DNA of 64,000 nt from assembly GCF_015864665.1 (NCBI RefSeq), contig NZ_JADYWU010000001.1, positions 1,984,001-2,048,000 of the forward strand, given 5' to 3'. Of this stretch, positions 25,211 through 34,087 are shown piece by piece. This stretch comes from Salinibacterium sp. SWN167. GTDB lineage: Bacteria > Actinomycetota > Actinomycetes > Actinomycetales > Microbacteriaceae. How positions within the stretch are numbered: the stretch's first letter is position 1; each line of letters begins with the position of its first letter. The notes under the pieces are model-generated. The model did no database searches and was not told where the DNA came from. It worked only from the letters and a program-made list of their open reading frames with translations. Position numbers and translations under genes: made by a program.

Positions 25211-26419
25211 TTAGAGTGAAGTGTCTACGCCTGTGGTGGACACGATGTTTCCCGCGTGAACGACGAGCTTGCGATCGGGGCGTCGTGCGATGGCATCGCC
25301 AGTGTTGACAGCATCAACGAGGAAGAAGTTGGCCATCGCTCCGACGGCGACACCCACCGGCCCCTCTTCGCCAAGCAAACGGAGACCATTATTGGATGCG
25401 ATCTCGAGTGCCAGCGCCAGTTCGGAATCGGTACGCAGATCGCCACGCATCGCAAAGATCCACGCGCGCTCCAGCATGTCGCCGGTGCCGAGCGACGACC
25501 AGGTGTTTCGGATGCTGTCGTTTCCGCCAGACAGCAGAACTCCCGCTTCGACAATCCGTTTCATAGGTAACGGCGGGTTGTTATGCACGACGCATGTCGT
25601 TAACGAGATTCCAGCGTCAGCGAGGTTGTCGATAATTTTTCCCTGCCGAGCGTCTCCGACCTGGGCAAGTGCGATGGCATGGCTGATGTTTACCTTGCCT
25701 GCCATCGACTCGACTCGGGTTCTCTCGCAAATCAACTCCAATTCCCACGCCCCCAACTCGCCAGCATCGTGCAGATGAAGATCGATTCCACAGCCGGTGT
25801 CGTGGGCCAAGGCGAAAACACGGTCGAGATGCTCGACCGGGTCGTTCTCCGCGCCTGCGGGATCCAACCCGCCGATGACCGTGGCGCCAAGCTCAATCGC
25901 GTCGCGAAGTAAACGATCTATTCCCGGTTCACGCAGCATTCCTGATTGCGGGAAAGCAACCTGTTGGATAGTAATTGCTCCTTCGAACTTCTTCGCCACT
26001 TCGGCAACAGCTTCGACGCCGGCAATCCCAACCTCGCTGTCGATCTCGGTGTGAGTGCGAGCACCCGTGGTTCCGTTGGCGATCATCTGAGCCACCAGGG
26101 CGCTCGTGTTCTGCACGCTGGGCATGCCGAGTCCGCGCCGAAGCGAATGATCGATTCGGACGCGATCCGCCACCCCGGAGCCCGAGACGTGCGAGTGCCA
26201 CGGTTGACCGACGAGGGTCTTGTCGAGGTGACAGTGCGCATCGACGAGTCCTGGCAACACAAGCGCGCCGCGGGCGGGCTCAACTTGAACGCCGGGCTGC
26301 GCGTCGATGTGATCACTGATCTGGGAAATCCGCGAGCCCTCTATCAAGATGTCGCTGGTGCGGTCGCCCGAATTCGGTAGGCGCGCTCCCCTAATAAGTA
26401 GTCGTGCGTCTGAAGACAT
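25211..26419 (-). CDS. Cytosine-deaminase-like amidohydrolase
   Basis: A 402-residue amidohydrolase closest in motif to CodA-type deaminases: LPGLVDAHCHLDKTL with the HxH pair, DLHLHDAGE, VNISHAIAL and the GGNDSIRNTWSSLGTGDML segment that corresponds to the substrate-gate region near the catalytic Asp of cytosine deaminase. It probably deaminates or hydrolyses a small N-heterocycle. The ATG at 26419 gives the standard N-terminus (SSDARLLIRGARLPN). It lies in the leftward block between the transporter ATPase and the DapA-like gene, 51 bases before the latter. Confidence 0.85.
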   Translation of the reverse strand: MSSDARLLIRGARLPNSGDRTSDILIEGSRISQISDHIDAQPGVQVEPARGALVLPGLVDAHCHLDKTLVGQPWHSHVSGSGVADRVRIDHSLRRGLGMPSVQNTSALVAQMIANGTTGARTHTEIDSEVGIAGVEAVAEVAKKFEGAITIQQVAFPQSGMLREPGIDRLLRDAIELGATVIGGLDPAGAENDPVEHLDRVFALAHDTGCGIDLHLHDAGELGAWELELICERTRVESMAGKVNISHAIALAQVGDARQGKIIDNLADAGISLTTCVVHNNPPLPMKRIVEAGVLLSGGNDSIRNTWSSLGTGDMLERAWIFAMRGDLRTDSELALALEIASNNGLRLLGEEGPVGVAVGAMANFFLVDAVNTGDAIARRPDRKLVVHAGNIVSTTGVDTSL

Positions 26420-26473
26420 GAAGTTCTCCTTTGTATGGTCCCCGGTGAAAGTCAATTTGTCACCCGAAAAGCG

Positions 26474-27280
26474 CTAGGTAACTTTGCGAAGGAAGTCCTG
26501 CGTTCGCAGCTCGCGTGGGTCATCGAAGATTTGGGCGGGTGGGCCCTGTTCAACGACTTGACCGCGATCAAACATGATTACGTTGTCGGCGATTTCTCGG
26601 GCGAAACGCATCTCATGGGTTACAAATAGCATCGTGATGTTCGTATTGAATGCGAGGTCGCGGATGACCTCCAAGACTTCGCCCACCAGTTCGGGGTCCA
26701 GCGCAGATGTCACTTCGTCGAAGAGAAGAACGCGCGGTTTCAACGCGATTGCGCGAGCGATCGCTACGCGCTGCTGTTGGCCACCCGAAAGCTGCCAGGT
26801 GTGGTCCGAGGCGCGGTGGCGAAGACCGACTCGATCAAGGTTCGCCAGTGCTTCCTCTTCGGCCTGATCCTTCGACATCCCTTGGACTCGAATGAGGCCC
26901 TCGGTTACGTTTCGAAGAACAGTCATGTGCGGGAAAAGGTTGAACTGCTGGAATACCATTCCCAACGAGTTACGCATCTCCCGCAGGTGCTTGTCATTGG
27001 CATCGACAAGTTGGCCGCCTTTTTCCATCGTCCAGAGAGGAGTGCCGTCAATAAGCACCTGTCCCTCTTCGGGGCGAACAAGAGTCATCAGGATTCGGAG
27101 AATGGTGGTCTTTCCAGATCCGCTCGGACCAATGATGACCGACTTGTCTCCCTTTCCGACAACGAGGTCCAGATTGTCGAGAACCGTCTGGTCGTATCGC
27201 TTGACCACGTTTCGGAACTCCACCATCGGCTGATCGGAACGAACATCGTCCTTTGTCGCCACGGGGTTCTCTCTTTCCAT
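26474..27280 (-). CDS. Polar amino acid-type ABC importer, ATP-binding subunit
   Basis: A 268-residue nucleotide-binding subunit of the GlnQ/EhuA group: Walker A GPSGSGKTT, Q-loop GMVFQQFNLFPH, signature LSGGQQQRVAIARAIALKP, Walker B VLLFDEVTSALD and H-loop LFVTHEM. It powers the two permeases encoded upstream in the same operon. It follows the second permease by 34 bases and precedes the deaminase-like gene. The full importer layout (binding protein, permease, permease, ATPase) resembles ectoine uptake system EhuBCDA, but ectoine cannot be claimed. Confidence 0.92.
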   Translation of the reverse strand: MERENPVATKDDVRSDQPMVEFRNVVKRYDQTVLDNLDLVVGKGDKSVIIGPSGSGKTTILRILMTLVRPEEGQVLIDGTPLWTMEKGGQLVDANDKHLREMRNSLGMVFQQFNLFPHMTVLRNVTEGLIRVQGMSKDQAEEEALANLDRVGLRHRASDHTWQLSGGQQQRVAIARAIALKPRVLLFDEVTSALDPELVGEVLEVIRDLAFNTNITMLFVTHEMRFAREIADNVIMFDRGQVVEQGPPAQIFDDPRELRTQDFLRKVT

Positions 27281-27314
27281 TAGTTGTCGTTCCCGTCTGT
27301 GAACTTCGCGCGGG

Positions 27315-27989
27315 TCATAGTGTCGTCATTTCAGGGCGAGTGCGCTGCATCCGCTTCTCCAATTGGCGAAGCGATACCGTGACTGCGACGCTGACGGCCA
27401 GGTACATCAAGCCCACCAGAGTGAATGGCTCAAGATAGCGGTAGGACTTTTCGCCCAGACGAAGGGCTGTGCCGAAGAGCTCGATCGTGCCGATCACGGC
27501 GACATACGCGCTCAGCTTGAACGCGAGATTCGCATAGTTGCCGAGCATCGGAATGATTGGTGGAATCGCCTGAGGCAGAACCACGCGCATCCAGGTGTGG
27601 AATTTGGACATGTTTATCGCTGTGCAGGCCTCCCACTGTCCACTCGGCACTGAAGCGATACCGGCGCGAAATACTTCAGCCATGTACGCGGAGATGAACA
27701 GCCCAAGGCCGAGCACCCCGCTCACTTCAGAGGAGAGAACAATTCCAAATTCTGGAAGAGCAAAGTAGATCAGGTAAAGCTGCACCAAGAATGGTGTGTT
27801 GCGAAAGATCACCACGTACGCGCCGGCGATGCGAGAAAGCACGGGGTTCGCCATGGATCCAAGGATGCCTAGCCCAAGGCCCCCTACCAGTCCAAAGCTG
27901 GTCGCGATGAATGTGACGATGAGGGTCACCCATAGCCCGTCCAAGAGCGCCGGGATAATGCTGATGGAATATGCCCAGTCCCAGCTCAT
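27315..27989 (-). CDS. Polar amino acid-type ABC importer permease 2
   Basis: A 224-residue HisM/EhuD-type permease with about five membrane helices and the conserved EAA loop (EACTAINMSKFHTWMRVVLPQA), which docks on the ATPase. VIFRNTPFLVQLYLIYFALPE is the hallmark of the polar amino acid family. Its ATG overlaps the stop of the first permease gene by 4 bases (27986-27989). Confidence 0.92.
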   Translation of the reverse strand: MSWDWAYSISIIPALLDGLWVTLIVTFIATSFGLVGGLGLGILGSMANPVLSRIAGAYVVIFRNTPFLVQLYLIYFALPEFGIVLSSEVSGVLGLGLFISAYMAEVFRAGIASVPSGQWEACTAINMSKFHTWMRVVLPQAIPPIIPMLGNYANLAFKLSAYVAVIGTIELFGTALRLGEKSYRYLEPFTLVGLMYLAVSVAVTVSLRQLEKRMQRTRPEMTTL

Positions 27990-28699
27990 TTGATACCTCC
28001 TCCTATGAAGAAGTTGCGAAGCCTTATCGCTTGTTTAGGTGTTGTGCCGCGTTTAGGCTCGACGCGCATCTTTCTCTCCAGCCAGCTCGTGCCCTGAGTT
28101 AGTAGGTAGGCAAGCAGTAGGTACACGATTCCGATGGATACGAATATCTCCATCGAATGGCCAAGATGGGTCCTGAGCTCGTTACCTCGAAACGTGAGAT
28201 CAGCTAGTCCGATGAGCGATACCACAGCGGTCTCCTTCAGCGTGTTAACGAGCTGGTTTGCGTAGGGAGGGAGCGCGATCGGCAATGCCTGCGGGAACAC
28301 GATGTTTCGGAAGCGGTCCCATGCGCTCAAGTTAATGGCAATACTCGCCTCAATTTGCCCCCGGGGAACCGCTTGGATTCCCGCGCGCACGATCTCGGCA
28401 ATGAATGCACTCTGGTTGAGACCGATCACAACCCACGCTGTGGTTAACGGGGACATCGTGATCCCCAGCAACGGGAATACAAAGAACACCCAGAAGATAA
28501 GCACGAGTACCGATACTCCACGGAAGAACTCAACGTGCACCCAAGCGATTCCTCGCAGAACTGAAAATTTGGATAGTCGCAACGCGGCCACGCCGATTCC
28601 CAGCACGGTCGCAATCACAATTCCACCGATGAACACCAACAATGTCATCAGGGTGCCTTCGGCGAGAGGTCTGGCGATCTCATCCCAGAAAGTAGGCAT
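27986..28699 (-). CDS. Polar amino acid-type ABC importer permease 1
   Basis: A 237-residue HisQ/EhuC-type permease. It shows VHVEFFRGVSVLVLIFWVFF, the EAA loop (QIEASIAINLSAWDRFRNIV FPQA region, about residues 130-150) and five hydrophobic segments. It is translated just ahead of permease 2 with an ATGA overlap and lies downstream of the binding-protein gene, from which it is separated by 100 bases with a hairpin. Confidence 0.92.
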   Translation of the reverse strand: MPTFWDEIARPLAEGTLMTLLVFIGGIVIATVLGIGVAALRLSKFSVLRGIAWVHVEFFRGVSVLVLIFWVFFVFPLLGITMSPLTTAWVVIGLNQSAFIAEIVRAGIQAVPRGQIEASIAINLSAWDRFRNIVFPQALPIALPPYANQLVNTLKETAVVSLIGLADLTFRGNELRTHLGHSMEIFVSIGIVYLLLAYLLTQGTSWLERKMRVEPKRGTTPKQAIRLRNFFIGGGIK

Positions 28700-28744
28700 C
28701 TAGAGTCTTCTCCTTCTCAACGTGGCGAACATGCATAAGCCGAT

Positions 28745-28783
28745 GGTCTGGCCGGGTGCGACCGCAGCCGCCCCGACCAGACC
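28745..28783 (-). terminator. Intra-operon hairpin between binding protein and permease genes
   Basis: An 11-bp stem with one mismatch (GGTCTGG-CGGG paired with CCCG-CCAGACC) and a 15-base loop lies 17 bases after the binding-protein stop. Partial termination here would give more binding protein than membrane subunits, the usual stoichiometry in such operons. Confidence 0.6.
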
Positions 28784-28799
28784 GAGGGTTAGAGAATCA

Positions 28800-29684
28800 C
28801 TAGCAGGTAGCCAGTTCGGGCGACGACAGAAGATCGAAGTCGAAACCGTATTCATCCGAGATCTCTTCGACCCAGCCCTCTTCTACGAGCTCGTCAAAGT
28901 ACTTGTTATAGAGCTCGACGAAGTCAGCATTCTCGCTAGTGACAACGCTGGACTGCGCAAGGATAGGCAGATCAGGAACATAGCCTTCTGCAATTTCGAA
29001 TGCTCCGGGGTTGGTCTCTAGAAGCTGAACCAGCGTCTGGTATGGAGCAACGAAAGCGTCAACGCGATCCGTGCGCAGTGCGTCAATTCCGCTCTGTCGA
29101 TCAGGAAGGATAACGATGTTCTCGTCGCCACCGAACACCTCAATCGCAATGGTCTCCTGGGTGGTCGCTCCCTGAGTGCCCAATTTCGAATCTGTGTCCT
29201 TGAGGTCTTGAAGGCTGAGGAGACCCTTCGGATTTCCTGGCTGGACGGCGAACGCGTAAGTCAACACGTGAGATGGCTTGGTGAATGCCATTACGGGACA
29301 ACGCTCCTCATTCGGAGTGAGGCCACCAATCCGGATATCCGAGCGGCCCGATACGAGTCCCGAGATTGAGCTGGGAAAGTCGGTTACGAGGGTGTTGAAC
29401 TCTGTGATTCCCATGCGCCCGAGTACTTCCATTGTCACGAGGCTTGCATAGCCACCCGGTGTGCCATCTGCCTCCACGAGCGTCGTCGGCGGCGAGTCTG
29501 TCATACCGAAGATGATGCCGTTCTCTTTGGCCGCGGTGAGGAGCGCCGGCTCGCTGGCCACGGGCGCGTCTTCCGCCGGCTCACTCGCCGGTGCACATGA
29601 CACTAAGCCTGCGGCGAGAAGCACCGTTCCGAATGCGGCGGTGATCGCCGTGCGGGTCTTGCGGGTAAAGGGGCTGCTTTTCAT
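28800..29684 (-). CDS. ABC importer substrate-binding lipoprotein
   Basis: A 294-residue periplasmic-type binding protein of the polar amino acid family 3 group. The N-terminus has a basic region, a hydrophobic core and a lipobox ending in LVSC, so it should be lipid-anchored outside the membrane. Core motifs include SGLVSGRSDIRIGGLTPNEERCPV, LGTQGATTQETIA and DAFVAPYQTLVQLL. The ATG at 29684 gives the proper signal peptide; the frame is open further upstream but runs into the promoter. It is the first gene of the operon and diverges from the GntR regulator. The predicted pocket is consistent with a zwitterionic or cyclic amino acid-like ligand. Confidence 0.9.
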   Translation of the reverse strand: MKSSPFTRKTRTAITAAFGTVLLAAGLVSCAPASEPAEDAPVASEPALLTAAKENGIIFGMTDSPPTTLVEADGTPGGYASLVTMEVLGRMGITEFNTLVTDFPSSISGLVSGRSDIRIGGLTPNEERCPVMAFTKPSHVLTYAFAVQPGNPKGLLSLQDLKDTDSKLGTQGATTQETIAIEVFGGDENIVILPDRQSGIDALRTDRVDAFVAPYQTLVQLLETNPGAFEIAEGYVPDLPILAQSSVVTSENADFVELYNKYFDELVEEGWVEEISDEYGFDFDLLSSPELATC

Positions 29685-29765
29685 TGCGTGTCTTCCAATC
29701 CTGAAATGTGTTGGTTCAAACAGGTCACTGGGACTACCCGTGGTGCTTAGGGTGAATCGCATTCC

Positions 29766-29787
29766 GATCAAAATATATTATTTGATC
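29766..29787. promoter_or_regulatory. AT-rich inverted repeat in the transporter/GntR divergent promoter
   Basis: GATCAAA and TTTGATC (7-base perfect arms) flank an 8-base AT-only spacer. The site is 81 bases upstream of the binding-protein start and lies in an unusually AT-rich gap (29685-29979). It is a good candidate operator for the divergent GntR protein. Candidate -10 hexamers (TATATT-like) lie around 29773 and 29879. Confidence 0.55.
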
Positions 29788-29979
29788 TACGCGTGTCAAC
29801 CCTGTTGCGCGAAGAAAATTGCCGAGATTGCCGGGCTTTGTCCAGCTTGTTTCACGCACGTTAAATTCATATTTTGCGTATATTATTAGGAACGGGCGGG
29901 CCTTTCGGGCGATCCAGCAAACCGGCCAGCAGTTTGCCGGTAAACTTCCACACTTAGATATAGATGGAGAGAAATTCTC

Positions 29980-30687
29980 ATGCACTCCCCTGACGGGCGC
30001 CGACGATCAAAAAAAAATGGTGATCCCGCTTCTGTGGTATCGGTCGTTGACACCGTGCACGCGAAACTACGAAATGAGATCTTGCAAGGTCAGCAACGGC
30101 CGGGCTCGCCGCTCTCTGTTTCGAGCACGGCCGCACGGCTCGAAGTGAGCGCTGTCCCGGTTCGAGAAGCATTGCGACGGCTCGAGGGCGAACGGCTCGT
30201 CAAGTTCGAAGCAAACGTGGGAGCGATCGTTGCGCCGATCTCTTTCGAAGATCTCCGTGATGTTTACGAAACTCGAAAAATCGTCGAAGCTGCTGCAGTC
30301 AAGATTGCTGTTGAAACCAACGCAATTTCGCACTCACGCCTCCGCGGCGTGATCGCCCGCATGTCGGAGGCATACATCCAGCTAGACCACGATGCCGCCT
30401 ACTTGTTGCATCGGGAATTTCACCACCTCATCGTCGACATTCAGGCGCAACCGCGACTTCACGCGATGGCGCTGTCGCTTCTTGAAGCGTCGGATCGCTA
30501 TCTTCGTCTCGCCCCCGGCCTCCCGGATGAAGCAAGCGTGCTCGTTGAATTACATACCGCGATCTCCGACGCCATTCTCGCCTCGGATGCTCAGGCGGCC
30601 CACGATGCCGTTGTGCGCAACATGAACTACTCGCTAGACCGACTCGAATTCCGCAACTTCACGCACAACTTTCCGTCGGTGCCCTAG
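29980..30687 (+). CDS. GntR family regulator, FadR/FCD subgroup
   Basis: A 235-residue regulator. The N-terminal winged helix (VHAKLRNEILQGQQRPGSPLS, then LEVSAVPVREALRRLEGERLV) is followed by an all-helical FCD domain with the metal-binding His pattern (YLLHREFHHLI and ELHTAISDAIL). FCD regulators respond to small carboxylates. It is divergent from the importer and catabolic genes at 22123-29684, so it probably represses that block until substrate or an intermediate binds. Confidence 0.9.
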   Translation: MHSPDGRRRSKKNGDPASVVSVVDTVHAKLRNEILQGQQRPGSPLSVSSTAARLEVSAVPVREALRRLEGERLVKFEANVGAIVAPISFEDLRDVYETRKIVEAAAVKIAVETNAISHSRLRGVIARMSEAYIQLDHDAAYLLHREFHHLIVDIQAQPRLHAMALSLLEASDRYLRLAPGLPDEASVLVELHTAISDAILASDAQAAHDAVVRNMNYSLDRLEFRNFTHNFPSVP

Positions 30688-30881
30688 CGGATCGCGCACC
30701 TTCGAACTGAAATAACGAGCGACTACTCCGCGAGAGTAAACGAGCGTCTTTCGTCGATCACCAGAGCGGGCATCGCCCCAATCAATACAGGCTCACACGC
30801 AGTCATTCGTTCATCCCGGCTTTCGAATCACGTCGGATCTCGAAGCATTCCCACCCAGCAGCGCGGGCACGAGAAATCGTT

Positions 30882-32330
30882 CTACCGCGGCGTGCGCGAC
30901 CGCTTCAGCGCCAACATCGCCGCACGGTCGAAGCCGAAGGTGCGGCGCGCGACGAAGCCACCGATGGTTGTTCCCGCCGCAAGGCCGAGGCCCGTGGCCA
31001 GCGCCATCACCATGGAAGGCAACGCTTCGGTGACGCCGAATTCGGAATCCATCAGGGCGTAGATGCCGCGGTAGAGGGCGAGACCGGGCAGCAGCGCGAT
31101 GATGCCAACCATGTTGGTCGCGCCTTCGGGCACTTTCAGCCAGCGGTAGAGAAGGTAGCTGATGACGCCGGCGGCGGTTCCAGCGATGGCAGGCGCGAGT
31201 CCCGGCGAAGTCGCGAAAGGCAGCACGAACCAGTAGACGGCGAACACGAGGGCGGCGCCGATCGCCATGATGGGGAGCAAGCGCATCCGAACATACGAGG
31301 CGAGGGCGAAGCCGACGGCGATGATGGCCGAGCCGAGCATCCCGGAGATGACGCTGCGGTTGTCGCCGAGGGAGTCACCGATCGCGACAGGGATGCCCAG
31401 GCGCAGCGACACACTCAGCACGATCGAAATGCCCACTGCCAGGCCGATGGTCATCATCATCACCTCGAGGCCGCGGGCGGTGGCGGTGACGTAGTAGCCA
31501 CCGATCGCGTCGCTGGCGGCCGAGGTGAGGCCCACGCCGGAGAGCAGCATGATGATGCCCGAAATCACAATGACGGTGGGGCTGTTGGAGCCAGGAATGT
31601 CGATCCCGATCGACCGCAGCCAAAACATGAAGACGGCAATCACGGTAATAACGCCGGCCGCCGCAATCTGGGCGAAGAAGGCGGGAACCGACAGTCGCTC
31701 GAGCCGCTTAGTCAGAATGTCTGAGATAGCGGCGGATGCTGCCGCCACGAGCACGAGCACAAAGCTCACGTCGAACATCACGACGACACCTGCGGCGAGC
31801 AGCGCCTTGCCGGCGGTCACCATCCATCGCCGGTACGGGTGGGGTGTGGTCAGGATGGTACTGAGTTGTTCGCGCGCTTCATCCACGTCGCCGGGGCCGT
31901 CAGGGCTGGTGAGCTCGTCGATGAGCCAGTACACGTTTTGCAGGCGCGTGTAGTCAATAGTGCGCACCTTCACGATGCGCATGATCGACATCGGGTCTTC
32001 GTTCATCCCCCGGTGAATGGACACGGTAAGAGAGGTGAAGGTGATGTCGACGTGCATCCCGCTGACGCCATACGCGTTGCTGATGCGCAGCACGGTAGCG
32101 ACAACGTCGGCAGCGGAGGCGCCGGTCGCGAGCATCGCTTCACCGGCACGCAGGCAGAGGTCAATGACCGAGCGCGCGTGACGCTGCGAAAGTTGCGGTT
32201 CGTGCCCGGGCATAGAGAGCAGTTGGGTGGGCGCATTATTGGTGCGCAGGGCTCCCCCGGCCATCGCGACGAGAGATCGCCCCAGTCGTTGTCGATATGC
32301 CCGCATGCGGGAGCCGTTGCCCTTACTCAC
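30882..32330 (-). CDS. ThrE family threonine/serine exporter
   Basis: A 482-residue membrane protein. The N-terminal soluble domain contains VIDLCLRAGEAMLATGASAADVV and YGVSGMHVDITFTSLTVSIHRG, the ThrE signature thought to be a hydrolase-like region. About ten membrane helices follow, in two blocks corresponding to the ThrE and ThrE_2 families. Corynebacterium ThrE exports threonine and serine. The gene is monocistronic and divergent from the DUF368 gene with 124 bases between. Confidence 0.88.
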   Translation of the reverse strand: MSKGNGSRMRAYRQRLGRSLVAMAGGALRTNNAPTQLLSMPGHEPQLSQRHARSVIDLCLRAGEAMLATGASAADVVATVLRISNAYGVSGMHVDITFTSLTVSIHRGMNEDPMSIMRIVKVRTIDYTRLQNVYWLIDELTSPDGPGDVDEAREQLSTILTTPHPYRRWMVTAGKALLAAGVVVMFDVSFVLVLVAAASAAISDILTKRLERLSVPAFFAQIAAAGVITVIAVFMFWLRSIGIDIPGSNSPTVIVISGIIMLLSGVGLTSAASDAIGGYYVTATARGLEVMMMTIGLAVGISIVLSVSLRLGIPVAIGDSLGDNRSVISGMLGSAIIAVGFALASYVRMRLLPIMAIGAALVFAVYWFVLPFATSPGLAPAIAGTAAGVISYLLYRWLKVPEGATNMVGIIALLPGLALYRGIYALMDSEFGVTEALPSMVMALATGLGLAAGTTIGGFVARRTFGFDRAAMLALKRSRTPR

Positions 32331-32454
32331 CCCTCAAGGGTAGGGGCTATCGGCTGGTGTTTTGCCCACGCTGCAGCCCCCAGTTGTGGCCGTTTACACT
32401 AGACCGACTGACCTGCGCCGAGCCAGCGAATTTCGACCAGAAAAAGAGCACGCA

Positions 32455-33414
32455 ATGAGCCGAGTACACCCCGTCATCCGCACCGTCGGCGATGCCTTGC
32501 GCGGCATGCTGATCGGCTTCGCGGAGATCGTTCCCGGCGTCAGCGGCGGCACCATCGCGCTGCTCGTCGGCGTCTACGATTCCCTCATTGACGGAGCCGG
32601 GCACCTCGCTCGCGGTGTGGCGCTCACGGTTGCGGACGGCATCCGGGGTCGCGGCCTGTCGCGCGCCGCCGCCCACTTTCGTTCGGTGCGCTGGAACGTC
32701 GTGCTGCCCATCGGTATCGGGATGCTGCTCGCCATCGTTCTGGGCGCCGCCCTCCTTGCGCCCCTCATCGAGCAGTTCCCCACCGGAACCCGCGCGGTCT
32801 CCGCCGGCCTCATCGCAGCGTCGCTCATCGTGCCGGCACGCATGGTCGGAGGGCGTTGGACGTTCCGCGAAATCCTCATCGGCCTCCTCGCCGCCGGCGT
32901 TGCCGTCGCCCTCACGAGCTTGCCGCAGGCTGGAGATGCCGACCCTGCGCTAATCATCGTCTCTCTCGCAGCCGCATTGGCGGTCTGCGCTCTCGTGCTG
33001 CCCGGAGTATCCGGCTCCTACCTGCTGCTGATCCTCGGCATGTACGCCCCGACCCTCGCCGCCGTCAATGACCGCAACCTTGGCTACCTCGGAGCCTTCG
33101 CCATCGGCGCCATCATCGGCCTCGGCCTCTTCGTCTCCGCCCTGCAATGGCTGCTCAAGAACCGCCGCCGCGTCACCCTCGTCATTATGACCGGCCTCAT
33201 GCTCGGCTCGCTGCGCGCCCTCTGGCCCTGGCAAACCGAGTCGGGCGAGGTTCTGGCTCCTGAAGCCGACTTCGGAATCGTGTTGCTGCTTATCGCCCTC
33301 GGGGCAGTGGTTGTGCTGGGTATTCTGGCGGCAGAAGCTGCGCTTGTGAAGCGGCGGATGCTGTCGCCGGACATCGCGGCCGACCCTGAGCCTGACGCAG
33401 AACTCCTCCGCTAG
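32455..33414 (+). CDS. DUF368 membrane transporter (PopT-like)
   Basis: A 319-residue protein with eight or more helices and the conserved DUF368 entrance motif FAEIVPGVSGGTIALLVGVYDSLI (about residues 23-46) and a second VLPGVSGSYLLLILGMY repeat (about 181-197), suggesting an inverted repeat transporter fold. DUF368 proteins such as Vibrio PopT are implicated in recycling undecaprenyl phosphate across the membrane, so a role in wall precursor supply is likely. The ATG at 32455 follows AAAAAGAG. Confidence 0.85.
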   Translation: MSRVHPVIRTVGDALRGMLIGFAEIVPGVSGGTIALLVGVYDSLIDGAGHLARGVALTVADGIRGRGLSRAAAHFRSVRWNVVLPIGIGMLLAIVLGAALLAPLIEQFPTGTRAVSAGLIAASLIVPARMVGGRWTFREILIGLLAAGVAVALTSLPQAGDADPALIIVSLAAALAVCALVLPGVSGSYLLLILGMYAPTLAAVNDRNLGYLGAFAIGAIIGLGLFVSALQWLLKNRRRVTLVIMTGLMLGSLRALWPWQTESGEVLAPEADFGIVLLLIALGAVVVLGILAAEAALVKRRMLSPDIAADPEPDAELLR

Positions 33415-33453
33415 CAGCCCGGGTTTCGTGGCGCTACGAACGCACCGAAGGCC

Positions 33454-33786
33454 TTAGTGGTCTGAGACGCGAATCCACTCAGGAAAAGGATCAACGAACG
33501 TCGCCCAGCGGCTCGGGCCCGCCGCGAATTCTTCGTCGGTGAGCGCGGCTTCATCGAGTGCTGCGATGAGCGCGTCATGATCTAAGTCGAGCCCGATAAA
33601 GGCCAGCTCTTGACCACACGCAAGTAGCTCGTCATCGTCACCATCGATGGCATCAGTGGCGATCGGGTTGAGGGAGATTACCTTCCCTACGTGTTCCCAC
33701 TGCGCGACAATTTGGGTGCGGGTGGCGAGCCGACAAAACCGCCCGACCTTACTATCCCGCGTTGAGACGCGCTCGACTCTAAACCG
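33454..33786 (-). pseudogene. Fragment of a CobW/G3E-family GTPase (C-terminal domain only)
   Basis: Read leftward from an in-frame TGA at 33789-33787, the frame is open to a TAA at 33454 and ends with a clear CobW C-terminal domain tail: GQELAFIGLDLDHDALIAAL, LTDEEFAAG, SRWATFVDPFPEW. The N-terminal part, including the P-loop GTPase and the CxCC metal motif, is missing, and no start codon fits the family. Only about 75-85 residues are recognisable (from about 33725 down). COG0523 GTPases of this type are metal chaperones, often for zinc. The rest has been lost by deletion next to the accessory DNA on the right. Confidence 0.75.
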
Positions 33787-34087
33787 TCAGCTCTTGGTCG
33801 ATCCGTCGCAGGCGGCTGCGCGCAGACGCTTGCCTACGCTGCGTTCCGGTTCGCCCCGACCGAGCTCCCCCACTCCCTGGGCGCAATTGCCAATTCTGAT
33901 CACCGGGCACAAGCTGGCGAGACGAAACTGCAAAATGTCAACGGTTGCTTGTTCGGACGAGTAAGCAAATAGGCAAGCAGGACATTCCGTCTCGCACCGG
34001 GAACGAGTTTTCGAATTGGGTCGAACGCTCCCACAACGACACTCGATTTTCCTCTCAAAACCGTTCGAATCAGAATACGATCAAGGC
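33787..34087. other. Non-coding gap beside the CobW fragment
   Basis: No supported gene. It contains a short stretch (about 33887-33937, ttgccaattctg.tcaccg then gacgaaac) that recurs imperfectly at about 45516-45565, and the promoter region of the DUF4145 gene. Composition becomes visibly less GC-rich towards the right. Confidence 0.5.

Noticed and set aside
26435-26629. 64-codon plus-strand frame near the ABC ATPase end
   Set aside because: Antisense to the conserved end of the transporter ATPase; shadow frame.
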